Source of the DNA: DATFCK01 sp045809745 | GTDB taxonomy: Bacteria > Verrucomicrobiota > Verrucomicrobiia > Chthoniobacterales > UBA10450 | Direction: 5' to 3' | Assembly: GCA_045809745.1 (NCBI GenBank) | Contig: JBJMXE010000086.1 | Coordinates: 1 to 42,565 of the forward strand | Length of the DNA: 42,565 bases | Part shown: positions 8,953 through 17,802 of the stretch, one piece after another | Position numbering within the stretch: the stretch's first letter is position 1 | How the letters are laid out: the number at the start of each line of letters is the position of its first letter | Notes under the pieces: generated by a model | Database searches by the model: none | Told to the model about the DNA's origin: nothing | The model's input: only the letters and a program-made list of their open reading frames with translations | Translations under genes and position numbers: made by a program

Positions 8953-10101
8953 ATGAAATTGCAGCGGGTACTTCTTGGCATGAGCGGTGGAGTAGACTCC
9001 AGCGTCACCGGATATTTGCTGCGTAAGCAAGGCTACGACGTCGTCGGGGTGACGATGAAAGTATGGCCGCAGGATTGCATCTCGAGAGCTGAAGATAAGT
9101 GCTGCGGTCCCCAAGCTGTAGCCGACGCGCGGGCAGTTGCCCATTCCCTCGGTATTCCGCACTACGTCGTGGACGAAGCCGACGAGTTCGAGCGGACGGT
9201 AATCGATTATTTCGCGACCGAATATCAGGCGGGCCGGACACCGAATCCGTGTGTGATGTGCAATGAAAAGCTGAAGTTCGGAAATCTGTGGAAAAAAGCG
9301 GAGGCACTGGGCTGCGACTTTATTGCCACCGGTCACTATGCCATCATCGAGCAGGAGCCGGGTGGTCGAGCCATTCTCCGGAAGGGAATCGATTCCCGTA
9401 AGGATCAATCTTATTTTCTGTTTAGTCTGCGACAGATTCAGTTACAGCGCGCGTTAACGCCCCTGGGAACGATGTCAAAGCCGGAGATCCGCCGGATCGC
9501 TCGAACACTGGGCCTGAAGGTTGCCGATAAAGTGGACAGCCAGGAAATTTGTTTTGTGCCGGGAAACGATTACAAGACGTTCCTCCGAGCGCACCTTGGG
9601 GCGGCAGAGTTTCATCGCGGCGGGATCTATGATGTAAGCGGCACGTTTCTGGGGGAACACGAAGGTATCGAGTTGTTTACCATCGGGCAGCGGAAAGGCT
9701 TGCCGGGAGGTTCCCCAAAACCGCGCTACGTGGTGGACATCGATCCGCAGACGAACCGAGTAATCGTTGGAGATGCCGAAGATTTATTGTGCACCGAATT
9801 CGTGATTGATCGTTGTAACTGGATTGTGCCGTTAGGCGAACTCGGACCGAATGTCACCGTGAAGATTCGCTACAGCCATGCCGGCACTGCCGCGACATTG
9901 ATCCCGCTGGAGGACAATCAGGCGCGCATCGTCCTGCATGAGCCGCAGCGAGCGGTTACTCCCGGTCAGGCAGCAGTTGTTTATAACGACGACGTGGTAC
10001 TGGGGGGCGGCTGGATCTGCCGTTCCAAGGCGATCGGTCACTCCGATATGAGTCGTAATCAATCCGCCGCCGGGGCGGCACTTGAATTAACCGGCGCCTA
10101 A
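8953..10101 (+). CDS. mnmA: tRNA-specific 2-thiouridylase MnmA
   Basis: This 382-residue ATP-pyrophosphatase installs sulfur at U34 of tRNA-Lys, -Glu and -Gln. The PP-loop is SGGVDSS at residues 11-17. The catalytic pair is Cys100 in NPCVMCN and Cys200 in SQEICFVP; these activate and transfer the persulfide sulfur. Cys103, beside the first, makes a CxxC pair. TGHYA (126-130) and DQSYFLF (151-157) are further signatures. The C-terminal beta-barrel ends near GQAAVVYNDDVVLGGGWI, followed by a short non-conserved tail. The normal sulfur donors (IscS and Tus relay) are not in the window. It stops three bases before cutA, so the two are probably co-transcribed. Confidence 0.96.
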   Translation: MKLQRVLLGMSGGVDSSVTGYLLRKQGYDVVGVTMKVWPQDCISRAEDKCCGPQAVADARAVAHSLGIPHYVVDEADEFERTVIDYFATEYQAGRTPNPCVMCNEKLKFGNLWKKAEALGCDFIATGHYAIIEQEPGGRAILRKGIDSRKDQSYFLFSLRQIQLQRALTPLGTMSKPEIRRIARTLGLKVADKVDSQEICFVPGNDYKTFLRAHLGAAEFHRGGIYDVSGTFLGEHEGIELFTIGQRKGLPGGSPKPRYVVDIDPQTNRVIVGDAEDLLCTEFVIDRCNWIVPLGELGPNVTVKIRYSHAGTAATLIPLEDNQARIVLHEPQRAVTPGQAAVVYNDDVVLGGGWICRSKAIGHSDMSRNQSAAGAALELTGA

Positions 10102-10104
10102 CGA

Positions 10105-10425
10105 ATGGCCACGCACGTGCTGGTGGCATTGTGCACGATGCCGGATGCTGATGTGGCGGCAAGCATCGCGACCGACCTGGTTAACACCGGCCTGGCCGCG
10201 TGCGGCAACATCCTTCCTAATGTCCGCTCGATTTATCGGTGGCAGGGGAAGGTCGAGTCAGCTGACGAAGTCCTCGTTGTGTTTAAATTGGCGGCTGAGC
10301 GATATGGCGATTTCGAGGCGAAACTACGTGCGTTACATCCCTACGAAGTCCCTGAGATCATTGCCTTTCACGTGGCCGAAGGGCTGCCCGAATACCTCAG
10401 CTGGGTCAGGGAAAGTTGCGGCTGA
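10105..10425 (+). CDS. cutA: CutA divalent-cation tolerance protein
   Basis: This 106-residue protein has the normal CutA length and shows the conserved ends of each strand: LAACGNILPNVRSIYRWQGK, then EVLVVFKL, HPYEVPEIIAF and the closing YLSWV. CutA forms a very stable trimer related to PII signalling proteins. It was named from copper tolerance in E. coli, but its true function is unsettled. The ATG at 10105 is three bases after the mnmA stop. The gene ends 37 bases before the convergent end of the permease. A five-pair hairpin, GCGGC-TAAC-GCCGC (10459-10472), covers the permease stop and may help separate the transcripts. Confidence 0.95.
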   Translation: MATHVLVALCTMPDADVAASIATDLVNTGLAACGNILPNVRSIYRWQGKVESADEVLVVFKLAAERYGDFEAKLRALHPYEVPEIIAFHVAEGLPEYLSWVRESCG

Positions 10426-10462
10426 TCATGCAGCACAAAACCGAACGGAGTCGTTTTCGCGG

Positions 10463-11893
10463 CTAACGCCGCCGTGAAGCCGCAGCAAAAATCAAAACGC
10501 CGATGGTGTTCGCAATAATTGTCGCGGCAGCAATCTTTGCTCCAAAAACCAGGGGATTGGGCACGTCGATAATGGGGTAGATGGTGAAGAAGATCGAGAG
10601 CAGCGACACGCCGAATCCGCAGAAGGCCGCGATTCGCAGCCAGATTGGCGCGGCCGTTCGGATTGAGGCGGCGCCCACCATCGGAATGGCAAACAGGACG
10701 GCGTAGACAATTCCGTAGAACACGTTCGCGGCGTTATCTACCAGCTGGAATGCTTCCTGAATCCCAGCTCCGATCTGGCTGGCAACGGCGATGCTGACCG
10801 TGATCGCGCTAACGAACAGGATCGAGTTCGTGGGGGTTTTGAATCGCGGATGTAAGCGCGAAAACCAGACCGGCAGGAGATTGTCCCAGCCGGCGACCAT
10901 CGGCAGACGGGAACTGCCGCTGAGGTGAACACTGGTGGCCGAAATCGAGCGCACCGTCATCATGATAATCCCAGCCGAAGCTACCGCTCCCGCGAACGGA
11001 AAGAACTGCATCCCTAACCGCAGCGTCTGTGGGACCGGTCCGATCAGATCAATTGGCTTGTCCCCAATGAACGCCAGCACCGAGCCGGTGCCCAGGATGA
11101 ACAGCAAAGCGATTATCGGTGACGCGATCATCACTGATCTTCCGATGTCCCGCCCGGGCGATCTCGTTTCGCCGGCGAAGATGGCGACATACTCAAATCC
11201 GCTCAGTGCGCCCACCGCCAGTTTGCTGAAAATGTTCAGGCAATAGAAAAGCGAAACAGCGGGCGCGGCGAACTGGAACGGGTGATACGACTTCAAATCC
11301 CCACGCGCCAGGCTAACGAACGGCAGGATGATCAGCGCGCCGTAGGCCAGGATCATCGCGCCTCCGCCGATATTATGCACCCATTTGCCGAGAGATAACC
11401 CGCGAACAGCAATCCAGGCGAGTCCGGTAACCATCGCACAACTGATAAACGAAACAGCCAGCTTGCTGTTGGGCAGCCATGCCGCATGAGTGCCGATCGC
11501 GTAGGAGATATTTGTAGTCACGAACATTCCGCCGAGCGCGATTACGGTGATGGAAAGAAGCCAGAGATTCCAAGCCACCATGAACCCGGCAAACTCGTTG
11601 AAACCGAGCTTGGCCCATTGATAGAGGCCGCCCTCCAGCGGCATCTTGGCGTTTAGGTAAATGACGACGACCGCCTGCGGAATGTAGAACAACAGGATCG
11701 CCAGCAGCCAGAAAAACAGGTGTGATTGGCCTAACTTGGCGGCAGTTCCCACCCAGGCCGATCCGACAACGAAGAGGATCTGCATCAGCACGAGATCACG
11801 CAGCCGCAGCGGTTTGTGCAACCCGACGCTGTGACTTTTGACCTCACTTTCGGAACGCGAAAGTTCGTTATCGTTGGCGTCTGGATTCATCAT
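10463..11893 (-). CDS. APC-superfamily amino acid permease
   Basis: The protein has 476 residues when started at the ATG at 11893. A GTG-type frame extends to 11968, but those 25 residues are low-complexity and unlike a permease start. A hydrophilic N-terminal tail leads into about twelve membrane helices. Family landmarks include the substrate-binding unwound helix 1 region FVVGSAWVG, the MPLEGGLYQWAKLGF segment (Gly-Gly-Xaa-Tyr-Xaa-Trp), and GALSGFEYVAIFAGETRSPGRDIGRS, a classic APC signature in helix 6. Such proteins are proton symporters or antiporters for amino acids or amines in the inner membrane. Substrate cannot be assigned. It stands alone, convergent with cutA. Confidence 0.9.
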   Translation of the reverse strand: MMNPDANDNELSRSESEVKSHSVGLHKPLRLRDLVLMQILFVVGSAWVGTAAKLGQSHLFFWLLAILLFYIPQAVVVIYLNAKMPLEGGLYQWAKLGFNEFAGFMVAWNLWLLSITVIALGGMFVTTNISYAIGTHAAWLPNSKLAVSFISCAMVTGLAWIAVRGLSLGKWVHNIGGGAMILAYGALIILPFVSLARGDLKSYHPFQFAAPAVSLFYCLNIFSKLAVGALSGFEYVAIFAGETRSPGRDIGRSVMIASPIIALLFILGTGSVLAFIGDKPIDLIGPVPQTLRLGMQFFPFAGAVASAGIIMMTVRSISATSVHLSGSSRLPMVAGWDNLLPVWFSRLHPRFKTPTNSILFVSAITVSIAVASQIGAGIQEAFQLVDNAANVFYGIVYAVLFAIPMVGAASIRTAAPIWLRIAAFCGFGVSLLSIFFTIYPIIDVPNPLVFGAKIAAATIIANTIGVLIFAAASRRR

Positions 11894-12007
11894 CGACGGA
11901 TCAGAGCCGCTGGCGCGGCGATCGCCTGTTTGACCACACCGGGAGGCGGAACACAAGCACAGCTGCAATCCGCTCTCCTGCTGGCCCGGTTGGGGTCTCC
12001 AGATGAC

Positions 12008-12514
12008 CTAGTCCGAATCGTCGTTAGGCGTCACTGGCGGCGGCGTAGTCCGGAATTCCCGGTGGCGTATCTTACCGCCGGCCTGGGCAATATAAGCTCC
12101 GGCGCTGAACACCGCCAAACCGAGAATCACGGTCGCCAGGGTAAGCGGAAGGGACGCACGGGGGATTTTCAATGGAACCACAATCGCTGTCGCGCTCAGA
12201 ATCGCCAGGACATAGAACAATGGGATCAGCTTCTCGGCCCGGTGTTCATGAGCTTTCAACCACGCGCGGCCATCGTCATCCGCGATGACTGAGACCGCAT
12301 CTGACGATTTCTGACCCAACTCGTAGACCGGCCATGCGGTTGCGGTGGCGAGGAAGATTAGGCTAAGTCCGACGACATGCGCGCGCCTGCTACGGAGTAG
12401 AAGCGCGATCGCCGTTCCGATTAAACCCATGGCCAGCCCGTACACCGGCACCGGATTCAACAGCACATGAACATACTCCGGCCGCCTCAGATCCTGGAGG
12501 AATGCCTGAATCAC
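12008..12514 (-). CDS. Small four-helix membrane protein, possibly DUF2231-like
   Basis: From a GTG at 12514 this gives 168 residues. The GTG overlaps the TGA of the upstream dipeptidase as GTGA, a typical coupled-translation arrangement, which decides the start over an earlier in-frame ATG lying inside the dipeptidase gene. Four hydrophobic segments are seen, preceded by LNPVPVYGLAMG, and a conserved-looking KAHEHRAEK stretch sits between helices two and three. The LNPxPVYGL start, the Pro-Val-Tyr-Glu-Leu-Gly loop and the His-Glu-His stretch resemble DUF2231-type membrane proteins, some of which are suspected of binding haem. No function is known. The C-terminus is a short Pro/Asp tail. Confidence 0.7.
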   Translation of the reverse strand: MIQAFLQDLRRPEYVHVLLNPVPVYGLAMGLIGTAIALLLRSRRAHVVGLSLIFLATATAWPVYELGQKSSDAVSVIADDDGRAWLKAHEHRAEKLIPLFYVLAILSATAIVVPLKIPRASLPLTLATVILGLAVFSAGAYIAQAGGKIRHREFRTTPPPVTPNDDSD

Positions 12515-13173
12515 ATGTTTTGTTCCGAAGGACTGCCGTAAATCCGAGTGAACCGGCCCACTTCTTCTAACGGCAGATATTTCGCCCAATTTTTGGCGGT
12601 GAAGTGCCACCATTCATGGCGGTAGGCATAGAATCCGGAGCCGGCCATCGCGACCTGAAGCAGTTGCAATCTTGTCCGGATCCGGGGATCGGGACCGACG
12701 TATCGGGCCATCGCTGCCGGGGTGAAGTCATCGAAATCAGTAGGCATGGCAACTTCGCGGTTGTGAAGATCGGCCAGCGTGCAATCGACGGCTACCCCCC
12801 AGCTGTGTAAGGATCCGGCGCCTAATTCGGGATTGGCGACGTAGTTATCGTTTTGAATCGCGCGCCACAGTTCTTTTTGGGCAGCGGGAGGGCGATAGGC
12901 GTCCCAGATTTTCAATCGATAGTTGTACTGTCGCAAAAATTGCTGTGCGGCGACCAGGCGCGATACAAGTTCCGGCCTAACCATTGCTCGCATGTTGCGA
13001 GGGTAGAGCGGATGCCCGGCGATGTTCTTCGAACTGGCATAGCGCAATCCCACGACAATGCTTGAATCGGCTGATTTGATGTCGGCAAGAGGAATTGTTG
13101 TCTCCGCAGAAAAGGCGCTCGTGTGAGCGACGAGAATCACGATTCCGGTAAGCGCGGCACCGCGGTTCGTCAT
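12511..13173 (-). CDS. D-alanyl-D-alanine dipeptidase, VanX/DdpX-like (M15D peptidase)
   Basis: This 220-residue protein has an N-terminal signal peptide (about residues 1-23, ending SAFSA), so it is exported. The zinc-peptidase signatures are complete: Arg94 in WDAYRPP, His123 and Asp130 in SLHSWGVAVD, and Glu187 and His190 in EWWHF. VanX-type enzymes cleave D-Ala-D-Ala. Exported relatives recycle peptidoglycan-derived dipeptide rather than confer vancomycin resistance, and no vanH/vanA-like genes are nearby. The start ATG at 13173 overlaps the stop of the upstream coiled-coil gene (ATGA), and its stop overlaps the next gene (GTGA). The three genes are therefore likely translated as a coupled unit. 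Confidence 0.92.
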   Translation of the reverse strand: MTNRGAALTGIVILVAHTSAFSAETTIPLADIKSADSSIVVGLRYASSKNIAGHPLYPRNMRAMVRPELVSRLVAAQQFLRQYNYRLKIWDAYRPPAAQKELWRAIQNDNYVANPELGAGSLHSWGVAVDCTLADLHNREVAMPTDFDDFTPAAMARYVGPDPRIRTRLQLLQVAMAGSGFYAYRHEWWHFTAKNWAKYLPLEEVGRFTRIYGSPSEQNM

Positions 13174-15056
13174 TGCGCCTCGCTCGGCTGAGACGCTACC
13201 ACTGGCGCGGTGTCGCTCCGGGCGAGACGTTGCAACAAAAGGCGCGCGCTGTTTTCGGGCACCGTGAAATTGATCTCGACAGACGAGTCCTGCTTCGAGA
13301 TCGAGGGATTATCGCTGAACAAAAGCAGGTCCGAGTCTGGCAGGTGCAGCCAATGCGACGGGTCCTGTTTGATGGCGGCAGCCATTTGTTCTGCACGCTC
13401 GGGTGTTGGTGTCTTGATCAGCAACCGCGCCCGAACCGGATTTTCCAATCCGAGCACGAGGCCAATCAGTTGCGAACCATCGAGCAGTTCGCGAACAAAA
13501 AGGGGATGAAAAACCCGCGACAGATCCGAAGGGTCTCGAGATAATAAACGGATTGCATTGTCCTTATCGAACGCCTCAAAACGCTCGAAGGGCGAGCCGG
13601 TCAGCTTCAGATCGCGCTGCATTCCCAGACGAACCTCTATCAGAGTATCGACATCGCTGGCGGTGCCGATCGCCAGTGTGGTAGGACCAACGCGAGCGAT
13701 GGTGACATCTCCTTTCTGCCACGTTGCCAGTCCGGCGACGGTGCGACGATCAACTGATTTGTCTTCCGCGATGGTGCGGATCACTGGCGTTACATCACCA
13801 CGGGTCTGTACCAGTGTGAATTCGCGGCGTTTACCGTCGTCAGTATCATTGATCGCTCGCGTCACCCGGGTGGCATCTCGGGTCAGATTGATGACAGGAG
13901 TGCGCGCGGCGCCACCGATCAGTCCGTTCCAGACCGTGCTCCATACTTCCGGCTGTTCCTTGCGCCAGCGTTTCGGAAGATCATTGCGCTCGAACTGCTC
14001 GACGTTCAGAGAGAGGACGGCCTCCGCTTCCTGAGGCAACCATTCGCGCCGGCGCGGTGAGCTTAGGACTAACGGCAGAATGATCGCCAGAAGACCGAGC
14101 ACGGAAAAGACGCTGAAATAAAACTTCCGCAGCTCTTGTTTATCGATCTGACTCGAAAGTAGCGCCAGCTCCTGGGTGTGCTGCATGTGGCGGTCGACCG
14201 CGCCGCGACGGCGCTGCACGTCGGTCAGCAGATGAGGCGCATTAGGTGGTGCGATAGCCTGCGCCGCAAGATGGCGTCCAATGTTCAGGTAGGCCGGATT
14301 TTTCCGTTCTTCCACGACTTGATGATGAACTCGCGCCGCGCGAATGGACTCCTGTTGGGTCTTAATATTTTCGGCAAAAGATTTATCTTTGGCGTCGAAC
14401 TCGGCCCGGACCCCTTCGATCGTCTTTTCAATCGCGCTCAGCTCGGCTTCGGCGGCCTTCAGTTTCTCTTTTGCGGTCTGACAGGCATCGGAGCTTCCGA
14501 GGCGGGCCCTAACGAGTTCTGCCCGCTCATCGGGTAAACGCGCGCGGCGAGCGCCCAGCGCCGCTGCTTTATGTTCACGATCTGCCGGCGGCGGTTCCGC
14601 CGCTTCGAGCGTGCTGATCTCCTTTAACAGTGAACGGTCCGCTTCTTCATTTTCCTGGATGCGACGATCCACTGCGCCCAGTTCTCGTTCGCAGATGTCG
14701 GCTGAATGCTTCGCCTGATGGTGCCGTTCCAGGATCGGTTTCTTTTCTGTCTCCAGCCTCGCGACAGCCTCGTTTTGCTCGCGAAGATTCTGCTGCTGTT
14801 CCGATTGAATTTTCTTAATCGCCCCTTCGATTTGCGAAATCCGGATGGCAACTTCTTTCTGCTCCTGCTCCAGCTTTTTGAGCGCCACGATCTCGTTTCG
14901 CAGCTCTGGAAAATTCGCGGCCTGCGCAGTCCCTTCGCGGCCGAGACTGATTTCGCTTTTCTGGAGGAGCCGCTTCTCGTGCCGCAATGCGATGCGCGTC
15001 TTTTGCCGACGCACTTTCAGGCCCAGCTCGCGGAGTCCGGTTCGAATGAAGCTCAC
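13170..15056 (-). CDS. Large coiled-coil protein with one central membrane helix; function unknown
   Basis: This 628-residue protein starts at a GTG. Residues about 25-250 are strongly charged with heptad-like Leu/Ile/Ala spacing, consistent with long coiled coils broken around a Pro-rich AAEPPPAD (152-159). One membrane helix runs about 312-332, KFYFSVFSVLGLLAIILPLV. The remaining 300 residues form a globular domain that begins WLPQEAEAVLSLNVEQF and carries repeated strand-helix patterns. By its opening this resembles the DUF3352-type 'protein of unknown function' domains that measure residue distances, but I cannot confirm it. No signal peptide is seen, so either side of the inner membrane is possible. 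Its stop overlaps the dipeptidase start (ATGA), implying a shared job, perhaps at the cell wall. Confidence 0.75.
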   Translation of the reverse strand: MSFIRTGLRELGLKVRRQKTRIALRHEKRLLQKSEISLGREGTAQAANFPELRNEIVALKKLEQEQKEVAIRISQIEGAIKKIQSEQQQNLREQNEAVARLETEKKPILERHHQAKHSADICERELGAVDRRIQENEEADRSLLKEISTLEAAEPPPADREHKAAALGARRARLPDERAELVRARLGSSDACQTAKEKLKAAEAELSAIEKTIEGVRAEFDAKDKSFAENIKTQQESIRAARVHHQVVEERKNPAYLNIGRHLAAQAIAPPNAPHLLTDVQRRRGAVDRHMQHTQELALLSSQIDKQELRKFYFSVFSVLGLLAIILPLVLSSPRRREWLPQEAEAVLSLNVEQFERNDLPKRWRKEQPEVWSTVWNGLIGGAARTPVINLTRDATRVTRAINDTDDGKRREFTLVQTRGDVTPVIRTIAEDKSVDRRTVAGLATWQKGDVTIARVGPTTLAIGTASDVDTLIEVRLGMQRDLKLTGSPFERFEAFDKDNAIRLLSRDPSDLSRVFHPLFVRELLDGSQLIGLVLGLENPVRARLLIKTPTPERAEQMAAAIKQDPSHWLHLPDSDLLLFSDNPSISKQDSSVEINFTVPENSARLLLQRLARSDTAPVVASQPSEAQ

Positions 15057-15153
15057 GGGAAAACGGTATCTGAGGTGATCGGCAAAGCAAAAGCCGTGCA
15101 GCCGTTGGAAATAGAATGCCGGACCAGCCCTTACCGCGCTGGCGCTGTGATGG

Positions 15154-17103
15154 TTATTCCTCGGCGGATGCTAATTTCGTGAGAACGCTGAAGTCTTCCA
15201 GAGTAGTGGTGTCTCCGGTCACCTTGGCCCCGGTTGCGATTTCCTTGAGCAGCCGTCGCATGATTTTGCCGCTGCGCGTCTTCGGCAATGCTTCGGCGAA
15301 CCTGACCTCGTCCGGTCGGGCAATGGCGCCGATGTGTTTCGCTACATGGTCTCGCAGTTCATCTTTCAACGCGCTGGTCGGGTTCACCCGACCTTTCAAA
15401 GTCACAAACGCGACCACTCCCTGTCCCTTCAGCTCATCCGGTCGTCCGACTACGGCTGCTTCGGCAACGTTCGCATTGCTAACCAGCGCGCTTTCGATCT
15501 CGGACGTTCCGAGTCTATGGCCGGCGACGTTCAGGACGTCGTCGATCCGCCCAACGATCCAGAAATACCCATCCTTGTCTCTACGTGCACCATCACCGGT
15601 TAGGTAATTTCCCGGGAATTCGCTCCAGTACTGCTTCTTGTATCGATCCTTGTCTGCGTAAATGGTCCGCAGCATCGATGGCCATGGCCGCCGGAGGATC
15701 AATTTTCCGCCAATGTTAGGCCCGACTTCTTTCCCGGCCGGATCAACCACTGCCGCATCCACTCCGAAAAACGGCAGGGTCGCGCTGCCGGGCTTGGTGG
15801 GGATGGCGCCCGGTAACGGTGTGATCATGATCGCGCCGGTCTCGGTTTGCCACCAGGTGTCGACGATCGGGCAACGACCGCCGCCAATCACCCGCTGGTA
15901 CCACATCCAGGCCTCCGGATTGATCGGCTCTCCCACAGACCCAAGCAGCCGGAGAGACGACAGATCGTGTTTCTTCACCCATTCGTCGCCCCAACGGATA
16001 AACGCCCGGATCGCCGTGGGCGCGGTGTAGAGGATGTTGATCCGGTGATCTTCAATGAGCTTCCAAAACCGGTCCGGCTCCGGCCAGTTAGGTGCGCCTT
16101 CATACATGAACGTAGTGGCGCCATTCGCCAGCGGGCCGTAGACGACATAGCTATGTCCGGTTACCCAGCCGACATCAGCGGTGCACCAGTAAATGTCCTC
16201 TTCCCGCAGATCGAAGACATATTTGGTTGTCGAATAAACCCCAACCAGGTAACCCCCGGTCGTATGCAGAATGCCCTTCGGTTTTCCAGTCGATCCACTG
16301 GTGTAAAGAATGTAGAGCGGATGCTCGCTATCGAGCGCAACCGCAGGGCAGTTCGCATCGACGTATTCCATTTCTCGATGCCACCAGACGTCTCGCTTTT
16401 CTTCGATGTGAACGTCGTGCCCGGTCCGGCGAAACACGATCACGCGTTTAATCGTGTGCGAACCGCGCAACGCGTCGTCGACATTTTGTTTTAAGGGCAC
16501 GATGCCGCCTCGCCGATAGCTGCCATCGGCGGTGATCACGGCAATCGCGCCGCTGTCTGCGATGCGGTCGCGGATGGAGTCGGCGCTGAAACCGCCGAAC
16601 ACCACTGAATGAACGGCTCCGATGCGGGCGCATGCCAGCATCGCGATTGCCGCTTCCGGAATAGTCGGCATATAAATGATAACGCGATCGCCTTTCTTGA
16701 CCCGGTTTCGCTTCAGTACGTTGGCGAACCGGCAGACTTCGTGATGAAGCTGCTGATAGGTGAGCGTGCGATTTTCTCCGGGCTCGCCTTCCCAAATGAT
16801 GGCTGCCTTGTTGCGGCGATGCGTTTGCAGATGCCGATCAAGGCAGTTCTCCGACACATTCAATTTGCCTCCGATGAACCACTGGGCGAACGGCGGCTTC
16901 CATTTCAATGCCGTTTTCCACGGCGCGCGCCATGTCAGTTCGCGAGCTTCACGACCCCAAAACTTGTCCGGCTGACGAATCGATTCCCGATAAAGCTTCT
17001 GATATTGCGCGAAACTGTTGATCCGCGAACTTCTCGAGAACTCCTTTGCAGGCTTGAAGACGCGCTTTTCGACGAGGTGCGATTCGATGTTTGAGTCGGC
17101 CAT
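15154..17103 (-). CDS. acs: Acetyl-CoA synthetase (AMP-forming)
   Basis: This 649-residue protein matches Acs in length and in every signature. The phosphate-binding loop is YTSGSTGKPKG and the nucleotide-binding block is TWWQTETG, whose second Trp limits the pocket to acetate. The hinge and ribose-binding region reads YLTGDGARRDKDGYFWIVGRIDDVLNVAGHRLGT. The catalytic Lys613 in PKTRSGKIMRR is the residue that Pat-type acetyltransferases acetylate to switch the enzyme off. The reaction makes acetyl-CoA from acetate, ATP and CoA through acetyl-AMP. The gene is monocistronic by appearance, and about 97 bases separate it from the coiled-coil gene downstream. A start at the ATG at 17103 fits the family. 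Confidence 0.97.
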   Translation of the reverse strand: MADSNIESHLVEKRVFKPAKEFSRSSRINSFAQYQKLYRESIRQPDKFWGREARELTWRAPWKTALKWKPPFAQWFIGGKLNVSENCLDRHLQTHRRNKAAIIWEGEPGENRTLTYQQLHHEVCRFANVLKRNRVKKGDRVIIYMPTIPEAAIAMLACARIGAVHSVVFGGFSADSIRDRIADSGAIAVITADGSYRRGGIVPLKQNVDDALRGSHTIKRVIVFRRTGHDVHIEEKRDVWWHREMEYVDANCPAVALDSEHPLYILYTSGSTGKPKGILHTTGGYLVGVYSTTKYVFDLREEDIYWCTADVGWVTGHSYVVYGPLANGATTFMYEGAPNWPEPDRFWKLIEDHRINILYTAPTAIRAFIRWGDEWVKKHDLSSLRLLGSVGEPINPEAWMWYQRVIGGGRCPIVDTWWQTETGAIMITPLPGAIPTKPGSATLPFFGVDAAVVDPAGKEVGPNIGGKLILRRPWPSMLRTIYADKDRYKKQYWSEFPGNYLTGDGARRDKDGYFWIVGRIDDVLNVAGHRLGTSEIESALVSNANVAEAAVVGRPDELKGQGVVAFVTLKGRVNPTSALKDELRDHVAKHIGAIARPDEVRFAEALPKTRSGKIMRRLLKEIATGAKVTGDTTTLEDFSVLTKLASAEE

Positions 17104-17183
17104 GACGGGTAGAATTTGACGCTAGCAATCCCTCATCTCCGGCTCAACGGAAACTTGGGAATCTCCGTGGCGGTGATTTTGTG

Positions 17184-17210
17184 TTGTCTGTCGCGTCCCT
17201 GGTCAGACAA
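17184..17210. repeat. Seven-pair inverted repeat in the dodecin leader
   Basis: TTGTCTG at 17184-17190 pairs exactly with CAGACAA at 17204-17210 around a 13-base loop, ending seven bases before the dodecin ATG. It could be an operator, or an mRNA hairpin limiting ribosome access, because no Shine-Dalgarno sequence is visible between it and the start. Confidence 0.45.
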
Positions 17211-17217
17211 TACCGCC

Positions 17218-17427
17218 ATGTCTGAACATATTTACAAGAAGATCGAGCTGGTTGGTTCTTCGCCGAACGGAATCCAGGCGGCGGTGGAGAATGCCCTTTC
17301 CCGGGCCAGCCAGACGATCCGCAACATGCGCTGGTTCGAAGTGGTGGAGACACGCGGCCATATCGAAGACGGCCGGGTGAATCACTGGCAGGTGACGCTG
17401 AAGGTCGGGTTTACCCTCGACGGCTAG
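17218..17427 (+). CDS. Dodecin, flavin-binding protein
   Basis: This 69-residue protein is almost exactly dodecin size. It carries the family core: YKKIELVGSS, then NALSRASQTIRNMRWFEV with Trp39 as the flavin-sandwiching tryptophan, ETRGHIEDG, and the closing strand HWQVTLKVGFTLD. Dodecins form hollow dodecamers that store FMN or riboflavin, or protect it from light. The longer open frame begins at 17116, but those 34 residues are unlike dodecin and include a hairpin region, so the ATG at 17218 is preferred. It is divergent from acs, with about 114 bases between the starts. Confidence 0.95.
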   Translation: MSEHIYKKIELVGSSPNGIQAAVENALSRASQTIRNMRWFEVVETRGHIEDGRVNHWQVTLKVGFTLDG

Positions 17428-17479
17428 CCGGTCTGGAAAACGGCGGATCCCAGAGAGCCAGACTAGCTGCGCCGTCCGC

Positions 17480-17758
17480 TTACTCCTGCTGCGACGCCTG
17501 ATACAAGCGGCTCGCACCGTATACGAACATTGTCGGTCGCAACGCGAGAAATGAGGTTTTTATCAGACCGCGGAGTATCGTTCCCACCGGCAGCCGGTTT
17601 AAAACATACCCGGCGACAAATGCGTACAAGAGCGCCTGACCGGGGTTCTCCCGGACGTATTCTTCAGCCTGGCCCACAAAATCCTCGACGTGCTCCTTGG
17701 TGTAACGCACGCCACGAACAACAATATCCTGATCTGTTTCTGAGCTTGAGTTTGCCAT
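17480..17758 (-). CDS. Small YqjD/ElaB-like (DUF883-like) membrane-associated protein
   Basis: Starting at the ATG at 17758 gives 92 residues. An upstream frame to 17908 would overlap the methyltransferase and looks non-coding. The N-terminal half is charged and helical (KEHVEDFVGQAEEYVRENP). It leads into a Gly/Ala/Leu hydrophobic segment, LLYAFVAGYVLNRL, much as in YqjD/ElaB proteins, where 'RENP' precedes a C-terminal membrane anchor. A second hydrophobic stretch, SFLALRPTMFVYGASRLY, follows, which is longer than usual. E. coli relatives bind ribosomes at the inner membrane in stationary phase, but nothing shows that role here. It lies 44 bases downstream of the methyltransferase gene on the same strand. 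Confidence 0.7.
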   Translation of the reverse strand: MANSSSETDQDIVVRGVRYTKEHVEDFVGQAEEYVRENPGQALLYAFVAGYVLNRLPVGTILRGLIKTSFLALRPTMFVYGASRLYQASQQE

Positions 17759-17802
17759 CGTTAACTGATTCGCATCAAAGTCGCCGCCTGCGTGTGAAAT
17801 GG

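Noticed and set aside
12511..13173. Vancomycin-resistance gene cluster
   Set aside because: The VanX-like dipeptidase has a signal peptide and no vanH, vanA or regulator neighbours; recycling of wall dipeptides is the likelier role.
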